Assembly: GCA_039516895.1 (NCBI GenBank)
Contig: CP154437.1
Coordinates: 434,001-498,000, forward strand
Origin: Campylobacter coli
Lineage (GTDB): Bacteria; Campylobacterota; Campylobacteria; Campylobacterales; Campylobacteraceae
DNA: 64,000 nt
Direction of reading: 5' to 3'
The notes under the pieces are model-generated. The model saw only the letters and a program-made list of their open reading frames with translations. It did no database searches and was not told the DNA's origin. Numbering within the stretch: position 1 is the first letter of the stretch; each line of letters opens with the position of its first letter. Of this stretch, positions 46,518-55,156 are shown one piece after another. The translations under genes and the position numbers were made by a program.

Positions 46518-47639
46518 TTAATTTAATGGATTTTTGAGTTTAAATTCATTGAGTTCATTTTTGTAAAAAAGTTCAAGATTGTAATGCTTTTCAACAATTT
46601 TCCAAAAAGTAGTCTTGCTAATGCCTGTAAAATTACAAAAATCTTCGATACATTTATTGTCTAGTTTATGATCTTTTTCTTTCACGATTTTTACAGCTTC
46701 TTCTCTACTCATCATTCCATAACGCACAAAACGAGATGCGTAATCACTTGCCATTGCGTGACCAAATTTTGGATATTTCATCCAAGCGTGCAGTATGTAT
46801 CCTATGGTATCAATTTGGTCAAAATTTTCAGCACAATGGCTTCTATCCCACTCATTTTGCAAATCACTAAATCCACGACTTTTAGCAAAGATATAATTTG
46901 AGTAAGAATTCCATTTTATAAAATAACTAAGATAAATCGGATCAAGTTTATTAAGATCATCAGCGCTTGGGTTAAAGAAAAGTTGAAGATTTTCCTCTTT
47001 TATTTCATCATCAATAAATTCATTTATATCTAAATCGCTTGCAACCCCATTTTCAAAGATCGCTTTTGCACTAGGCGTTTCTTTGTCGTCCCCTCCCCCA
47101 TATTCATAGCTTACATTTTCGCCATAAACTAGCAAAGGGGTATTAAATTTTAAAGCCATACCAAAAGGAAAACTATATATAAGTCTATCTATAAACCAAG
47201 TAGGCTTGCCGTATTTTTCAAAAGTTTTTAGCATTAGCTTTTTTTGTGTTTTGATATCGGGCTTAAGACTGATGAGATGACAGCCAAAGGTTTCGCTTAA
47301 ATTTCTTAAGTTCTTCTTGCCTGCTTCTGTCATGGTAAAGTTGTCTTCTACGCTAAAAAGTATAGGATTCATCCCTAATTTTTCTTTCATGATATGCACT
47401 TGGTAATGAGAGTCTTTGCCACCGCTTACAGCTATGGCGCAATCGTATTCGAATTTGCCATTCATTCTGCGGTATTTATCACATAGATTTTCAAGCTCTT
47501 TAAATCTTGCTTTATAGTCAATTTTTTCTTTGTTTTTATGGTTGATACAAGCAGAGCAAATGTTTTTACCTTTTTCATCTTTGAAAAATTTTATACCAGG
47601 TCTTGTATTTGGCATAACGCAATGATCGCAATAGAGCAT
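46518..47639 (-). CDS. ptmG: N-acetyl sugar amidotransferase PtmG
   Basis: A 373-residue WbpG/PseA-family enzyme. N-terminal zinc-type CDHC...CSAC pairs (about 4-7 and 32-35) and an ATP pyrophosphatase loop AVSGGKDSHYQ (about 69-79). The family turns an acetamido into an acetimidoyl (acetamidino) group, using ammonia from a glutaminase partner. PtmG does this for legionaminic acid in Campylobacter. It is the only such enzyme in the window; no pseA is seen. HisH/HisF-type glutaminase subunits are also absent nearby. Confidence 0.9.
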   Translation of the reverse strand: MLYCDHCVMPNTRPGIKFFKDEKGKNICSACINHKNKEKIDYKARFKELENLCDKYRRMNGKFEYDCAIAVSGGKDSHYQVHIMKEKLGMNPILFSVEDNFTMTEAGKKNLRNLSETFGCHLISLKPDIKTQKKLMLKTFEKYGKPTWFIDRLIYSFPFGMALKFNTPLLVYGENVSYEYGGGDDKETPSAKAIFENGVASDLDINEFIDDEIKEENLQLFFNPSADDLNKLDPIYLSYFIKWNSYSNYIFAKSRGFSDLQNEWDRSHCAENFDQIDTIGYILHAWMKYPKFGHAMASDYASRFVRYGMMSREEAVKIVKEKDHKLDNKCIEDFCNFTGISKTTFWKIVEKHYNLELFYKNELNEFKLKNPLN

Positions 47640-47716
47640 TTAATCCTCCAATTTTATTTAAAATTAAAATGTTTAGATTGTATCGATTATTGATTTAATA
47701 CATTCTTAATTTATGT

Positions 47717-48478
47717 TTATAATATATTTAAAATATGTGTTTTGTTTTTTCTACCTAAAATACCATTTTTTAAAGCTTTTTGAAATATTTTAGGATGGTA
47801 GAAATTTTCATCCTCTTCTTTAAGATTTCTACAAATTTCATCACATAACTCTATGCCTATAGTATCTATAATGTTTAATAAATTTCTTTTTTCATAAAGA
47901 AGATCATAAACTAATTGACAATCTTGAATGTTATAATTATATGTTTCTATGATTTTAAAAAAAGAGGAAATTTCATTAAATAAAAGTAAATTTGCTAAAG
48001 AACCTCTATTTCCTTTGCTATGTATAATGTAAAAACCAAAATCTTTAAGATCTTTAAGAAAATCAAATTCATTTATATTTAATCCGTAAATTTCTATAAG
48101 TTTAATAGAGATGGGATTGAAAAAATGTATAAAATTGCAAGCTAAATCTTTGGCTCCAAGAGAGCTTGAATTTGAGAAAATTGTATTGCCTTTCTTTTTG
48201 AGATTTTCAATTATTTCTTTTTTTAAGACTAAATCTTCGTTCAAACTTTCTATAATTAAGCTATCTTTAAAATCTTCTATTTGTTTATAAAAAAATAATT
48301 TTCCTGTTTGAAAATTGGAAAAATCTAATTTTCTTTTTAAAAATTTGACTTGTTTATTAAATTCATCAATATTAGGCTCGCTTTTGTTATAGATGCCCAC
48401 TTTATAACCCAATAGATAAAATAAAGCACCTATTTGCCGCCCCATTAAACCAAAGCCTATGATGTTAATTTGCTTCAT
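47717..48478 (-). CDS. 3-hydroxyacyl-CoA dehydrogenase-like protein A
   Basis: A 253-residue protein with the 3HCDH layout: NAD fold INIIGFGLMGRQIGALFYLLG (4-24), IIESLNEDLVLKKEII, SNSSSL (102-107), IHFFNP (117-122), LIEI (127-130), a C-terminal helical domain with GNRGSLANLLL and the terminal LGRKNKT that echoes GRKTGxGFY. The residues equivalent to the HADH serine, H158, E170 and N208 are S104, H118, E129 and N163. ATGA overlap with the acyltransferase gene implies joint action on an acyl donor. About 40-45% identical by eye to the gene at 52457. I do not recall it in C. jejuni NCTC 11168. Confidence 0.7.
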   Translation of the reverse strand: MKQINIIGFGLMGRQIGALFYLLGYKVGIYNKSEPNIDEFNKQVKFLKRKLDFSNFQTGKLFFYKQIEDFKDSLIIESLNEDLVLKKEIIENLKKKGNTIFSNSSSLGAKDLACNFIHFFNPISIKLIEIYGLNINEFDFLKDLKDFGFYIIHSKGNRGSLANLLLFNEISSFFKIIETYNYNIQDCQLVYDLLYEKRNLLNIIDTIGIELCDEICRNLKEEDENFYHPKIFQKALKNGILGRKNKTHILNIL

Positions 48479-49095
48479 TGTTTTTTCCTTGTTTTGATGA
48501 TGTTTTTATGAAAAATGAGCTGATCAGAAGTATAATTTTTTGAGATGACACTTCCAGCACTGATTATACAGTTATCACCAAGGTTGACATGAGGCAGTAA
48601 GCTTACCCTAGTTGATAGAAAGCAGTTTTTTCCTATTTTAGCGCCTCCATTGAGTGTAGCATAAGGACTCAAAATACTCCCTTCTCCTACTATACAATCA
48701 TGAGCTATGCTAGAATAAATATTGCAGAGTGTAAAATTTCCTACATTAGAGTCAGCATTAATAGTTACAAAAGGACAGATAATTACACCCTGTCCGATCT
48801 TAGCTTCTTTTGAAACAAAAGATTTAGGATGTATAAAAGTAAGAAAATTACACGATTTGTCTAAAAGTTTTAAAAGAATTTTTTTCCTTAGGCTGATTTG
48901 CCCTATACCTAAAGCAAAGAATGCTTTATGGATTAAATTTTGATCAAAATTATCCTCATTTCCCAGATAGTTTAGATTATAAAAATCATTTTTTTGTATA
49001 TCGATATAACCTATAATATTATAATTTGCATCTTTTAAATAAGAGTAAAGCTCCTTAGCAAAACCCCCAGAGCCTATAATAATAACATTTTTCAT
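48475..49095 (-). CDS. PglD/NeuD-like hexapeptide acyltransferase
   Basis: A 206-residue sugar O/N-acyltransferase: N-terminal nucleotide-sugar Rossmann part (VIIIGSGGFAKELYSYL) and a C-terminal left-handed beta helix (VSKEAKIGQGVIICPFVTINAD; IAHDCIVGEGSILSPYATLNGGAKIGKNCF). The catalytic histidine is in SIAHDC. It sits after legC, so acylation of the 4-amino group made by LegC (a LegH role) is plausible; in C. jejuni LegH is encoded elsewhere. Its start has AGGAGAAG. A phase-variable leader ORF ends upstream. Confidence 0.82.
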   Translation of the reverse strand: MKNVIIIGSGGFAKELYSYLKDANYNIIGYIDIQKNDFYNLNYLGNEDNFDQNLIHKAFFALGIGQISLRKKILLKLLDKSCNFLTFIHPKSFVSKEAKIGQGVIICPFVTINADSNVGNFTLCNIYSSIAHDCIVGEGSILSPYATLNGGAKIGKNCFLSTRVSLLPHVNLGDNCIISAGSVISKNYTSDQLIFHKNIIKTRKKQ

Positions 49096-49125
49096 AGACT
49101 TCTCCTAAAAAGAAGAAGTAAAATT

Positions 49126-49179
49126 TTAAATCCCCCCCCCCCGCTCATTGGTGGTAAATATCATGAATTTTTCTTGCAT
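49126..49179 (-). CDS. Short phase-variable leader peptide before the acyltransferase
   Basis: ATG at 49179 follows a strong AAAGGAGAT site. It reads MQEKFMIFTTNERGGGI (17 codons) and stops just after 11 G. At G10 the frame would instead run 28 codons and end in TGA overlapping the acyltransferase ATG (ATGA). At G12 it would read past the start in another frame. The frame containing the acyltransferase has TAA and TAG in between, so no fusion is possible. Too short to be a protein of known family; regulation by translational coupling is inferred. Confidence 0.45.
   Translation of the reverse strand: MQEKFMIFTTNERGGGI
49132..49142 (-). repeat. Poly-G tract (11 G, minus strand) upstream of acyltransferase
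   Basis: Eleven C on the plus strand in the 167-base gap between legC and the acyltransferase gene, inside a short leader ORF. Confidence 0.95.
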
Positions 49180-49262
49180 GTTAATATCTCCTTTAAATTG
49201 AGCAATTTTTAAAAGTCTTTTGTGTTTAGAGCATTGAAATTAAAATTTTCTCTTTTAACAAA

Positions 49263-50411
49263 TCATTCCTTATCTAATCTTACACTGCTAGGTAAATTTA
49301 CCAAACATTTTTCTAATTTTTGAGTATTTAAAAGCTCATCTTTTTGCCAAGTTTGAAAAGGTTTAAGGCTAGGCAAGCTTTTCCATACAGGACGCGCAAA
49401 GATATTGTTTTTTAAACATTCTTGTAAAAATATATTTCTTAAATTTTCATCTTTAAAACATAAAGCATTGAGCCAAAAATTGCTTTTTGAATTTTTTCTT
49501 TCATCTATAAATTTACAAGCTTTATGATTTGTAAAAAAATCCTTATAAATTTGTGCCAATTCTCTTTTGTTTTCTAGGAAGAAATCTAGCTTTTCAAGTC
49601 CCGCAAGTAAAATTGCGGCATTTATATTGCACAGTCTATAATTATAGCCTATGATATCATGATCGTATTCATAAAGATGAGGTATTTTAGCAGTAGTACT
49701 TAAATGCTTTGCAAGATTTGCCAAATTTTCATCATCGCATAAAATCGCTCCACCACTCCCACCTGTGATGATTTTGTTTCCATTAAAACTTAAAATTCCA
49801 CATTTTCCAAAAGTACCTAAAGCCTTGTTTTTATAAGTGCTTCCTAAAGCTTCGGCGGCATCTTCGATTAAAAAAATATTATAATTTTTACAAATTTCGC
49901 AAAGCTTTTCTATGTCAGCACTAAGACCAAAAGTATACATTACAACGCAAGCTTTGATGCGCTTATGCGTGATTTTATTGTAAGTAAAGCCATCTTTTTG
50001 GTAGCTGTGATTTTCTAAAAAATTTTGTAAAGCTTTAGGACTTAAACTCAAAGTATTTTCATCAATATCTAAAAAAATAGCCCTAGCTCCTGTGTAAGCA
50101 ATAGCATTTGCCGTTGCAACAAAGCTAATGCTTTGGGTAATCACCTCACAATTTTCATCAATACCATTTGCAAGTAAAGCGATATGAAGTGCGGCGGTGC
50201 CTGTATTTGTAGCGATGACAAATCGAGCTTTTGTTCTTTGTTTTAAAGCTTCTTCAAAACGCGTTACAAACTCACCCACGCTTGAAACAAAACCGCTATC
50301 AATGCATTCTAAGAGATATTTTTTTTCATTTCCGATAAAGCAAGGTTCGTGCAAAGCGATTTTTTCTTTATTGAAAAGTTTTTTGATAAAAGCGATTTCA
50401 TTTTCAAACAT
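49263..50411 (-). CDS. legC: PLP-dependent aminotransferase LegC
   Basis: A 382-residue DegT/DnrJ/EryC1-family aminotransferase that aminates C4 of the 4-keto-6-deoxy sugar from LegB. The PLP lysine is in SFNGNKIITGGSGG; EDAAEALGS provides the cofactor aspartate. I prefer ATG 50411 (MFENEIAF); GTG 50423 is possible. The gene overlaps the end of legB. No clear ribosome site, consistent with translational coupling. Confidence 0.92.
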   Translation of the reverse strand: MFENEIAFIKKLFNKEKIALHEPCFIGNEKKYLLECIDSGFVSSVGEFVTRFEEALKQRTKARFVIATNTGTAALHIALLANGIDENCEVITQSISFVATANAIAYTGARAIFLDIDENTLSLSPKALQNFLENHSYQKDGFTYNKITHKRIKACVVMYTFGLSADIEKLCEICKNYNIFLIEDAAEALGSTYKNKALGTFGKCGILSFNGNKIITGGSGGAILCDDENLANLAKHLSTTAKIPHLYEYDHDIIGYNYRLCNINAAILLAGLEKLDFFLENKRELAQIYKDFFTNHKACKFIDERKNSKSNFWLNALCFKDENLRNIFLQECLKNNIFARPVWKSLPSLKPFQTWQKDELLNTQKLEKCLVNLPSSVRLDKE

Positions 50412-51372
50412 TGTAAATTTCACTTTTATAACTTGCTAAATTTTCTTTAAAATATTCTATGCTTAGTTTTAAGCCTTCTTCAAGACTTATTTTGCTTTGC
50501 CAATGGGTTGCATTTTGAAGCTTGCTTGAATCGCATTTTAGTCTAAAAACCTCACTATTTTTTGGACGCAATCTTTTTTCATCTTGGATGATTTTTACAT
50601 TTTGATTTAGAATTTTTTGTATAAGATCAAGCACTTCTTGCATGGAGTATTCAGTCCCAGAGCCTATGTTATATACTTCTCCAAAATGATTTAATTTCAA
50701 AAGCGAGATAAAGCCTTCGCAAGTATCAAGGACAAAGTTTAAATCCCTTGTCGGACTTAAATCCCCAAGCTTTAATTCTTTTGCCCCACTTAAAATTTGT
50801 GTTATGATAGTGGGTATGATAGCTCTTGCACTTTGTCTTGGTCCATAGGTATTGAAAGGGCGAGCAATATTTACATTTAAATTAAAAGCATTATAATAAC
50901 TAAGCGCCATCATATCCGCTGCGATTTTACTAGCAGAATAGGGGCTTTGAGGTTGTAAAGGGTGCTTTTCATCGATAGGCACATATCTTGCAGTGCCATA
51001 AACTTCGCTTGTAGAAGTGTGTATAAAATGAGAAATTTCATTTTTTTTCGCAGCTTCTAGCATATTTAAAGTGCCTTTTACATTAGTATCTACATAACTT
51101 TGCGGTGCTTCGTAAGAATAAGGAATGGCAATTAAAGCTCCAAGGTGAAAAATGGCATCCATTCCTTGAGTGATTTTTTCACAAAAAAAGCTATCTCTTA
51201 AATCCCCACTTACAACTTCCATATCCTTTAAATACGGACTTTTTTCCAAATGTCCCCAAAAATTAAAAGAATTATATTGACTTAAAGCTCTTACTTTATA
51301 GTCTTTTTGAACCAAACTCTCACAAAGATGAGAGCCTATAAAACCATCTGCACCTGTTACTAGGATTTTCAT
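50404..51372 (-). CDS. legB: NAD-dependent 4,6-dehydratase LegB
   Basis: A 322-residue extended SDR. VTGADGFIGSHL (5-16) binds NAD; the catalytic region is TSTSEVYG and YSASKIAAD. It forms the 4-keto-6-deoxy intermediate from GDP-GlcNAc in the legionaminic acid pathway. It starts in an ATGA overlap with pseI. In C. jejuni NCTC 11168, from memory, a maf gene separates pseI from legB; here they are fused end to end. Confidence 0.93.
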   Translation of the reverse strand: MKILVTGADGFIGSHLCESLVQKDYKVRALSQYNSFNFWGHLEKSPYLKDMEVVSGDLRDSFFCEKITQGMDAIFHLGALIAIPYSYEAPQSYVDTNVKGTLNMLEAAKKNEISHFIHTSTSEVYGTARYVPIDEKHPLQPQSPYSASKIAADMMALSYYNAFNLNVNIARPFNTYGPRQSARAIIPTIITQILSGAKELKLGDLSPTRDLNFVLDTCEGFISLLKLNHFGEVYNIGSGTEYSMQEVLDLIQKILNQNVKIIQDEKRLRPKNSEVFRLKCDSSKLQNATHWQSKISLEEGLKLSIEYFKENLASYKSEIYNV

Positions 51373-52400
51373 TGAAAATCTCCTTGTTTTAAAGCTGTGC
51401 CAAATTCTATATCTTTAGTGGCAGTTTTTCCTAAAAGCTCTTTGTAAAATTTAGGATGAAGTCCAAAAGAAGGACGCACTGATTTTACATTTTCTTCGCT
51501 AAAAATTTCACCTTTTTTGATATCTTTGCTTGCATATAAACTTCTAGCAAAAACGCGGTTTTTAAGACTTTTTTCATCTAAGGCTAAAGAGCCATCGCCC
51601 AAAGCGCTTTCAGCCTCTCTTACTGCTTCCACCATGGCTTTAAATTCATCAAAATCAAGGCTGAATTTGCTATCTTCGCTTTTTATATTTTTATCAAGCA
51701 TAAAATGTTTTTCTATCACTCTAGCTCCAAGCGCAACCGCCATAACAGGAGCTAAGTGTCCAAAGCTATGATCACTAAGCCCTACCTCAACGCCAAATTT
51801 TTCTTTTAAACTTATAATGCCTTTTAAATTCATATCAGAAATTTGTGCTGGATAAGCTGAGGTGCATTTTAAAAAGATCAGATTAGGATTTTTTTCTTCT
51901 TTGAAAATTTCGCATATTTTAAAAAGCTCTTCTTCGTTTGCAATGCCAGTTGAAACAATGGTAGGCTTGTTTTCTTTGGCGATCATACGCACGAAATTTT
52001 CATCATTTGCTTCAAAGGAGGCGATTTTATAAGCGATGGGATCAAAGCGTTTTAAAAACTCTACATCCTCTTTTGCAAAAGGGCTTGAAAAACAAAGTAT
52101 GCCCGCATCCTGTGCAGCTTCAAAAATTTGAGAATGCCACTCATAAGGGGTTTTGGCACTTTCGTAAAGTTCATAAAATTTGCGCTGATCCCAAAGCCCC
52201 CCTTTGATGATAAAATCATCTTTATCACAATCTAGCGTAAGACTATCTGGAGTGTAGGTTTGAATTTTTATCGCATCTGCTCCTGCTTCTTTGGCTGCTT
52301 TTATGCTTTTAAGTGCCATTTCAAGGCTTCCTGAGTGGTTTGCGGATAGCTCTGCTATGATAAAAACTTTTTCATCGGTATTAAAATTTCCTATTTGCAT
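51369..52400 (-). CDS. pseI: Pseudaminic acid synthase
   Basis: A 343-residue NeuB-family synthase condensing the pseudaminic acid precursor with phosphoenolpyruvate. FIIAELSANHSGSLEMA, KIQTYTPDSLTLD, VGLSDHSFGHLAPVMAVALGARVIEKHFMLDKNIKSEDSKFSLD and a C-terminal SAF domain (about 285-343). The KxQTYTPDSLT and SEDSKFSLD segments are PseI-type rather than LegI-type. It lies 56 bases after the 3-hydroxyacyl-CoA dehydrogenase-like gene B. Confidence 0.93.
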   Translation of the reverse strand: MQIGNFNTDEKVFIIAELSANHSGSLEMALKSIKAAKEAGADAIKIQTYTPDSLTLDCDKDDFIIKGGLWDQRKFYELYESAKTPYEWHSQIFEAAQDAGILCFSSPFAKEDVEFLKRFDPIAYKIASFEANDENFVRMIAKENKPTIVSTGIANEEELFKICEIFKEEKNPNLIFLKCTSAYPAQISDMNLKGIISLKEKFGVEVGLSDHSFGHLAPVMAVALGARVIEKHFMLDKNIKSEDSKFSLDFDEFKAMVEAVREAESALGDGSLALDEKSLKNRVFARSLYASKDIKKGEIFSEENVKSVRPSFGLHPKFYKELLGKTATKDIEFGTALKQGDFQ

Positions 52401-52456
52401 GATTTTGATCCAAAATTTATTTTAATATTTTTTAAATCGACTTTATAGCAAAAATT

Positions 52457-53227
52457 TTAATAAAGTGTAAAAAGATCTTCTATTTTTGTTTTATTTTTTC
52501 TTCCTAATATCCCTTTGCTTAAGGCTTTTTTAAAACTTTTTGGATGGTAAAAGCTAGGATCGTTTTCTTTGATATTTTTGAAAATTGCCTCGCAAATATC
52601 TATTCCTATAGTATTTATAATATTAAATATATTTCTTTTTTCATATAAGATATTATAGACATCTTGACATTCTTTGTAAGAATAGTTTAATTGCTCTATA
52701 ATTTTAAAGATATTTGAAATTTCGCCAAATAAGATTAGGTTGGCTAAAGCGCCTCTATTTCCTTTGGATTTAATAATAATAAAATTTAAAGATTGTAGAT
52801 CTAATAGTATGCTAGAAAGTTCATCTTTAGGATCAAAAACTTCCACTAAATTAAGATAAATAGGATTGAAAAAGTGTATTAAAGGACAAGATAGATCGCT
52901 GTATGAAAAGGAACTTGAATTGGAAAATATCGGACTAGAAAATTGTTTTTTAAAATTCTCAATAAGGATTTTTTTATTTTGTAAATTTTCTTCAATGCTT
53001 TCAATTGTAAGTAAATCTTTTTTTATATCAAATCCTAAATAAAAATTTAACTCTTGATTATTTGATTTGAAAGAGTATTTTTTTTCTAATATTTTGATTT
53101 GTTTTAGAAAATCATCATGTTTGATTTCAGTTTTGTTGTAAATATTGACTTTATAATCTAAAAGATGAAATAAAGCAGCAATTTGTTTACCCATAGTTCC
53201 AAAACCTAAAATATTAATTTCTTTCAT
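52457..53227 (-). CDS. 3-hydroxyacyl-CoA dehydrogenase-like protein B
   Basis: A 256-residue paralogue of the gene at 47717. NAD fold [20 protein letters not shown] (4-23), SNSSSF (102-107), IHFFNP (117-122), LVEV (127-130) with H118/E129/N163 conserved, and C-terminal LGRKNKT. The position is between the formyltransferase-PseH fusion and pseI, where C. jejuni NCTC 11168 has hisF, hisH and pseA. It overlaps the fusion gene by 14 bases. Predicted to oxidise or reduce a 3-hydroxyacyl or 3-ketoacyl thioester, perhaps the donor for N-acylation of pseudaminic acid; substrate inferred. Confidence 0.7.
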   Translation of the reverse strand: MKEINILGFGTMGKQIAALFHLLDYKVNIYNKTEIKHDDFLKQIKILEKKYSFKSNNQELNFYLGFDIKKDLLTIESIEENLQNKKILIENFKKQFSSPIFSNSSSFSYSDLSCPLIHFFNPIYLNLVEVFDPKDELSSILLDLQSLNFIIIKSKGNRGALANLILFGEISNIFKIIEQLNYSYKECQDVYNILYEKRNIFNIINTIGIDICEAIFKNIKENDPSFYHPKSFKKALSKGILGRKNKTKIEDLFTLY

Positions 53228-54338
53228 TATATAATCCTTTTATATTTAATTTCATTTTAATAATTTCTTTATTTTTAAAACATATTTCCTTGAAGCCAAA
53301 TTTTTTATGCAAATTGATTATTTGAGAGTTTTCTTGAAAAGCTTCAAGGTATATATCGCTACAATATAAGATATTAAAACTATAATAAATTATAATTTGT
53401 TCCAAAATTCTGCCCAATCCATTCAAATGAGAATAAGGATTGGCGTAAAACCCAAATTCTACAGCTTTATTTATTGTAAAAAAATTTACACTTCCTAAAA
53501 TTTGCTTATTGCAACTTACGCAAAAATAACTTTTTTTATTGGTTTTTTTAAGTTTTTGGATAAATTTTTTATGTTCTTGTTTTGATATATAATGCGTTGT
53601 ATAGAGGTATTTCTTGACTCCTAAATGATTGCGATAGAGCCTTAGTTTTTCTTTAATTTTATTTGAAAGATGGGTATAATTTTGCAGTATTAAAATTAAG
53701 GCTTTACCCGCCCCCATAGAATCTAGATAAATTTTGAGTATAAATTTTTTACCATCTTTGTAAAAAAATGCTGGAAAATCTTCATTGCTAGCGATGCGCA
53801 AGAGATTAAATTGTTCGTTTAAGCTTTTATTTATATCAAGTTCACTATCTTTTGGACTTCTTTTAGGATAAAAACTTTCTTTGCCTACTTGTTTTTTTGC
53901 TTGTATATTGGGATATAGTTTTAAAAAATCTAAACACATATTTAGAGTAAACCGAGCTTGCTTTTCTCTTAGTTCTTCATATAATTCTAAGCCATTTAAT
54001 TTAAGGTTTTTTTGCAGATAAATGTCACCATTATCAGCTTTATCATCTGCTTCAAAAAGCGAAAAGGTGATTTCATTTTTGCCTTCTATGACTTGATGAA
54101 AAAGTGGAGCCCAGCCTTTTCCTTGGGGTAAATTTGAAGCATGGATGACGATATTGTGTTTATTGTGTTTTAGAAAATTTTTATCTATTATCTTATGATA
54201 AGAAAGTATAAATACTATATCAAAATTAAAAATCTCTGTATGATTATAAAAAAGCTTGGAATTTTCTATTTGTTGGTTAAGTTCTTTAGCATAAGGGATA
54301 AACCATTGATTAGGCGAGGTAAGTATGGCTATTTTCAT
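53214..54338 (-). CDS. Formyltransferase-PseH (GNAT) fusion
   Basis: A 374-residue two-domain protein. Residues 1 to about 210 resemble methionyl-tRNA/sugar formyltransferases: [31 protein letters not shown] and [13 protein letters not shown]66 and D102 fit the catalytic His and Asp, but the usual Asn two residues before the His is V64. Residues about 225-374 are a GNAT domain of the PseH type ([35 protein letters not shown]). PseH acetylates the 4-amino group that becomes N7 of pseudaminic acid. The C. jejuni PseH I remember is a stand-alone protein of about 157 residues. ATGA overlap with pseG. Confidence 0.8.
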   Translation of the reverse strand: MKIAILTSPNQWFIPYAKELNQQIENSKLFYNHTEIFNFDIVFILSYHKIIDKNFLKHNKHNIVIHASNLPQGKGWAPLFHQVIEGKNEITFSLFEADDKADNGDIYLQKNLKLNGLELYEELREKQARFTLNMCLDFLKLYPNIQAKKQVGKESFYPKRSPKDSELDINKSLNEQFNLLRIASNEDFPAFFYKDGKKFILKIYLDSMGAGKALILILQNYTHLSNKIKEKLRLYRNHLGVKKYLYTTHYISKQEHKKFIQKLKKTNKKSYFCVSCNKQILGSVNFFTINKAVEFGFYANPYSHLNGLGRILEQIIIYYSFNILYCSDIYLEAFQENSQIINLHKKFGFKEICFKNKEIIKMKLNIKGLYNERN

Positions 54339-55156
54339 AATTTATACTCCACTTCATAGCCTTTTTGAACCAGCCAATTGGCTAGTTTTTCTTGATTTTT
54401 AGCGACACAAATGGCTTTAAAATTAGCCTTTAAAAGCAAGGCCTCATTGACTAAAGAACTAGCACTGATGATAAGCTTTGTGCTTTCGTTCATTAATTTT
54501 GAAATTTCTTCATCTATAAAGAGCTTTACATTTTCATGATCTTGAGTGAATTTTTCAAGTTTTTTGAGATTTTTATTGGACGAGCTTGTAGCGATTGCAA
54601 TTTTTTTGTTTTTAGGTAAATCAGAGGCAATTTGCATAGAAAGATTTTTGATATCTGTGCCACCTATGCAAATGAAATAATCCCAAATTTTCTCTCTTTT
54701 TATCTTGCTCTCTTTATAAAATTCATCTCTAATTAAAGCATAAGAAAATCCACATCTTAACTCGCAACGAAAAGGCACCAAACCTTCATAATCACTTGCT
54801 TTTGAGTAGGCATTGACATTGAGCAAAATATCACAATGATGAGCTTTTATCTCATCATCAAAACTTAAGATTTTAACTCCTGTTTCAAGTTTTATAAGCT
54901 TTTCATCATCACAACTGATATCATAATGATCAATGATTAAAAGTTTGAATTTTTGCTCTTTGATAAGATCGATGAGCTCATAAATGCTTGAACTTTCAAG
55001 CTCATAAACAGGGTAAGGAATTTCATCGATCAAAGAGCCTTCTAATGCCAAGCAGGCAAAACTTACATCGCTGTATTGTTTAGCTAAGACAAGATCGCGT
55101 TTGATATGGCCAAAGCCTATTTGACTAGAACTATCACTTCTAAAGAGAACTTTCAT
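54335..55156 (-). CDS. pseG: UDP-2,4-diacetamido-2,4,6-trideoxy-L-altrose hydrolase
   Basis: A 273-residue GT-B-like hydrolase releasing UDP from the pseudaminic acid precursor. N-terminal [20 protein letters not shown] with the catalytic histidine in GFGHIKR; C-terminal nucleotide site [15 protein letters not shown]. It lies between pseF and the pseH fusion, as in C. jejuni. Confidence 0.92.
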   Translation of the reverse strand: MKVLFRSDSSSQIGFGHIKRDLVLAKQYSDVSFACLALEGSLIDEIPYPVYELESSSIYELIDLIKEQKFKLLIIDHYDISCDDEKLIKLETGVKILSFDDEIKAHHCDILLNVNAYSKASDYEGLVPFRCELRCGFSYALIRDEFYKESKIKREKIWDYFICIGGTDIKNLSMQIASDLPKNKKIAIATSSSNKNLKKLEKFTQDHENVKLFIDEEISKLMNESTKLIISASSLVNEALLLKANFKAICVAKNQEKLANWLVQKGYEVEYKL

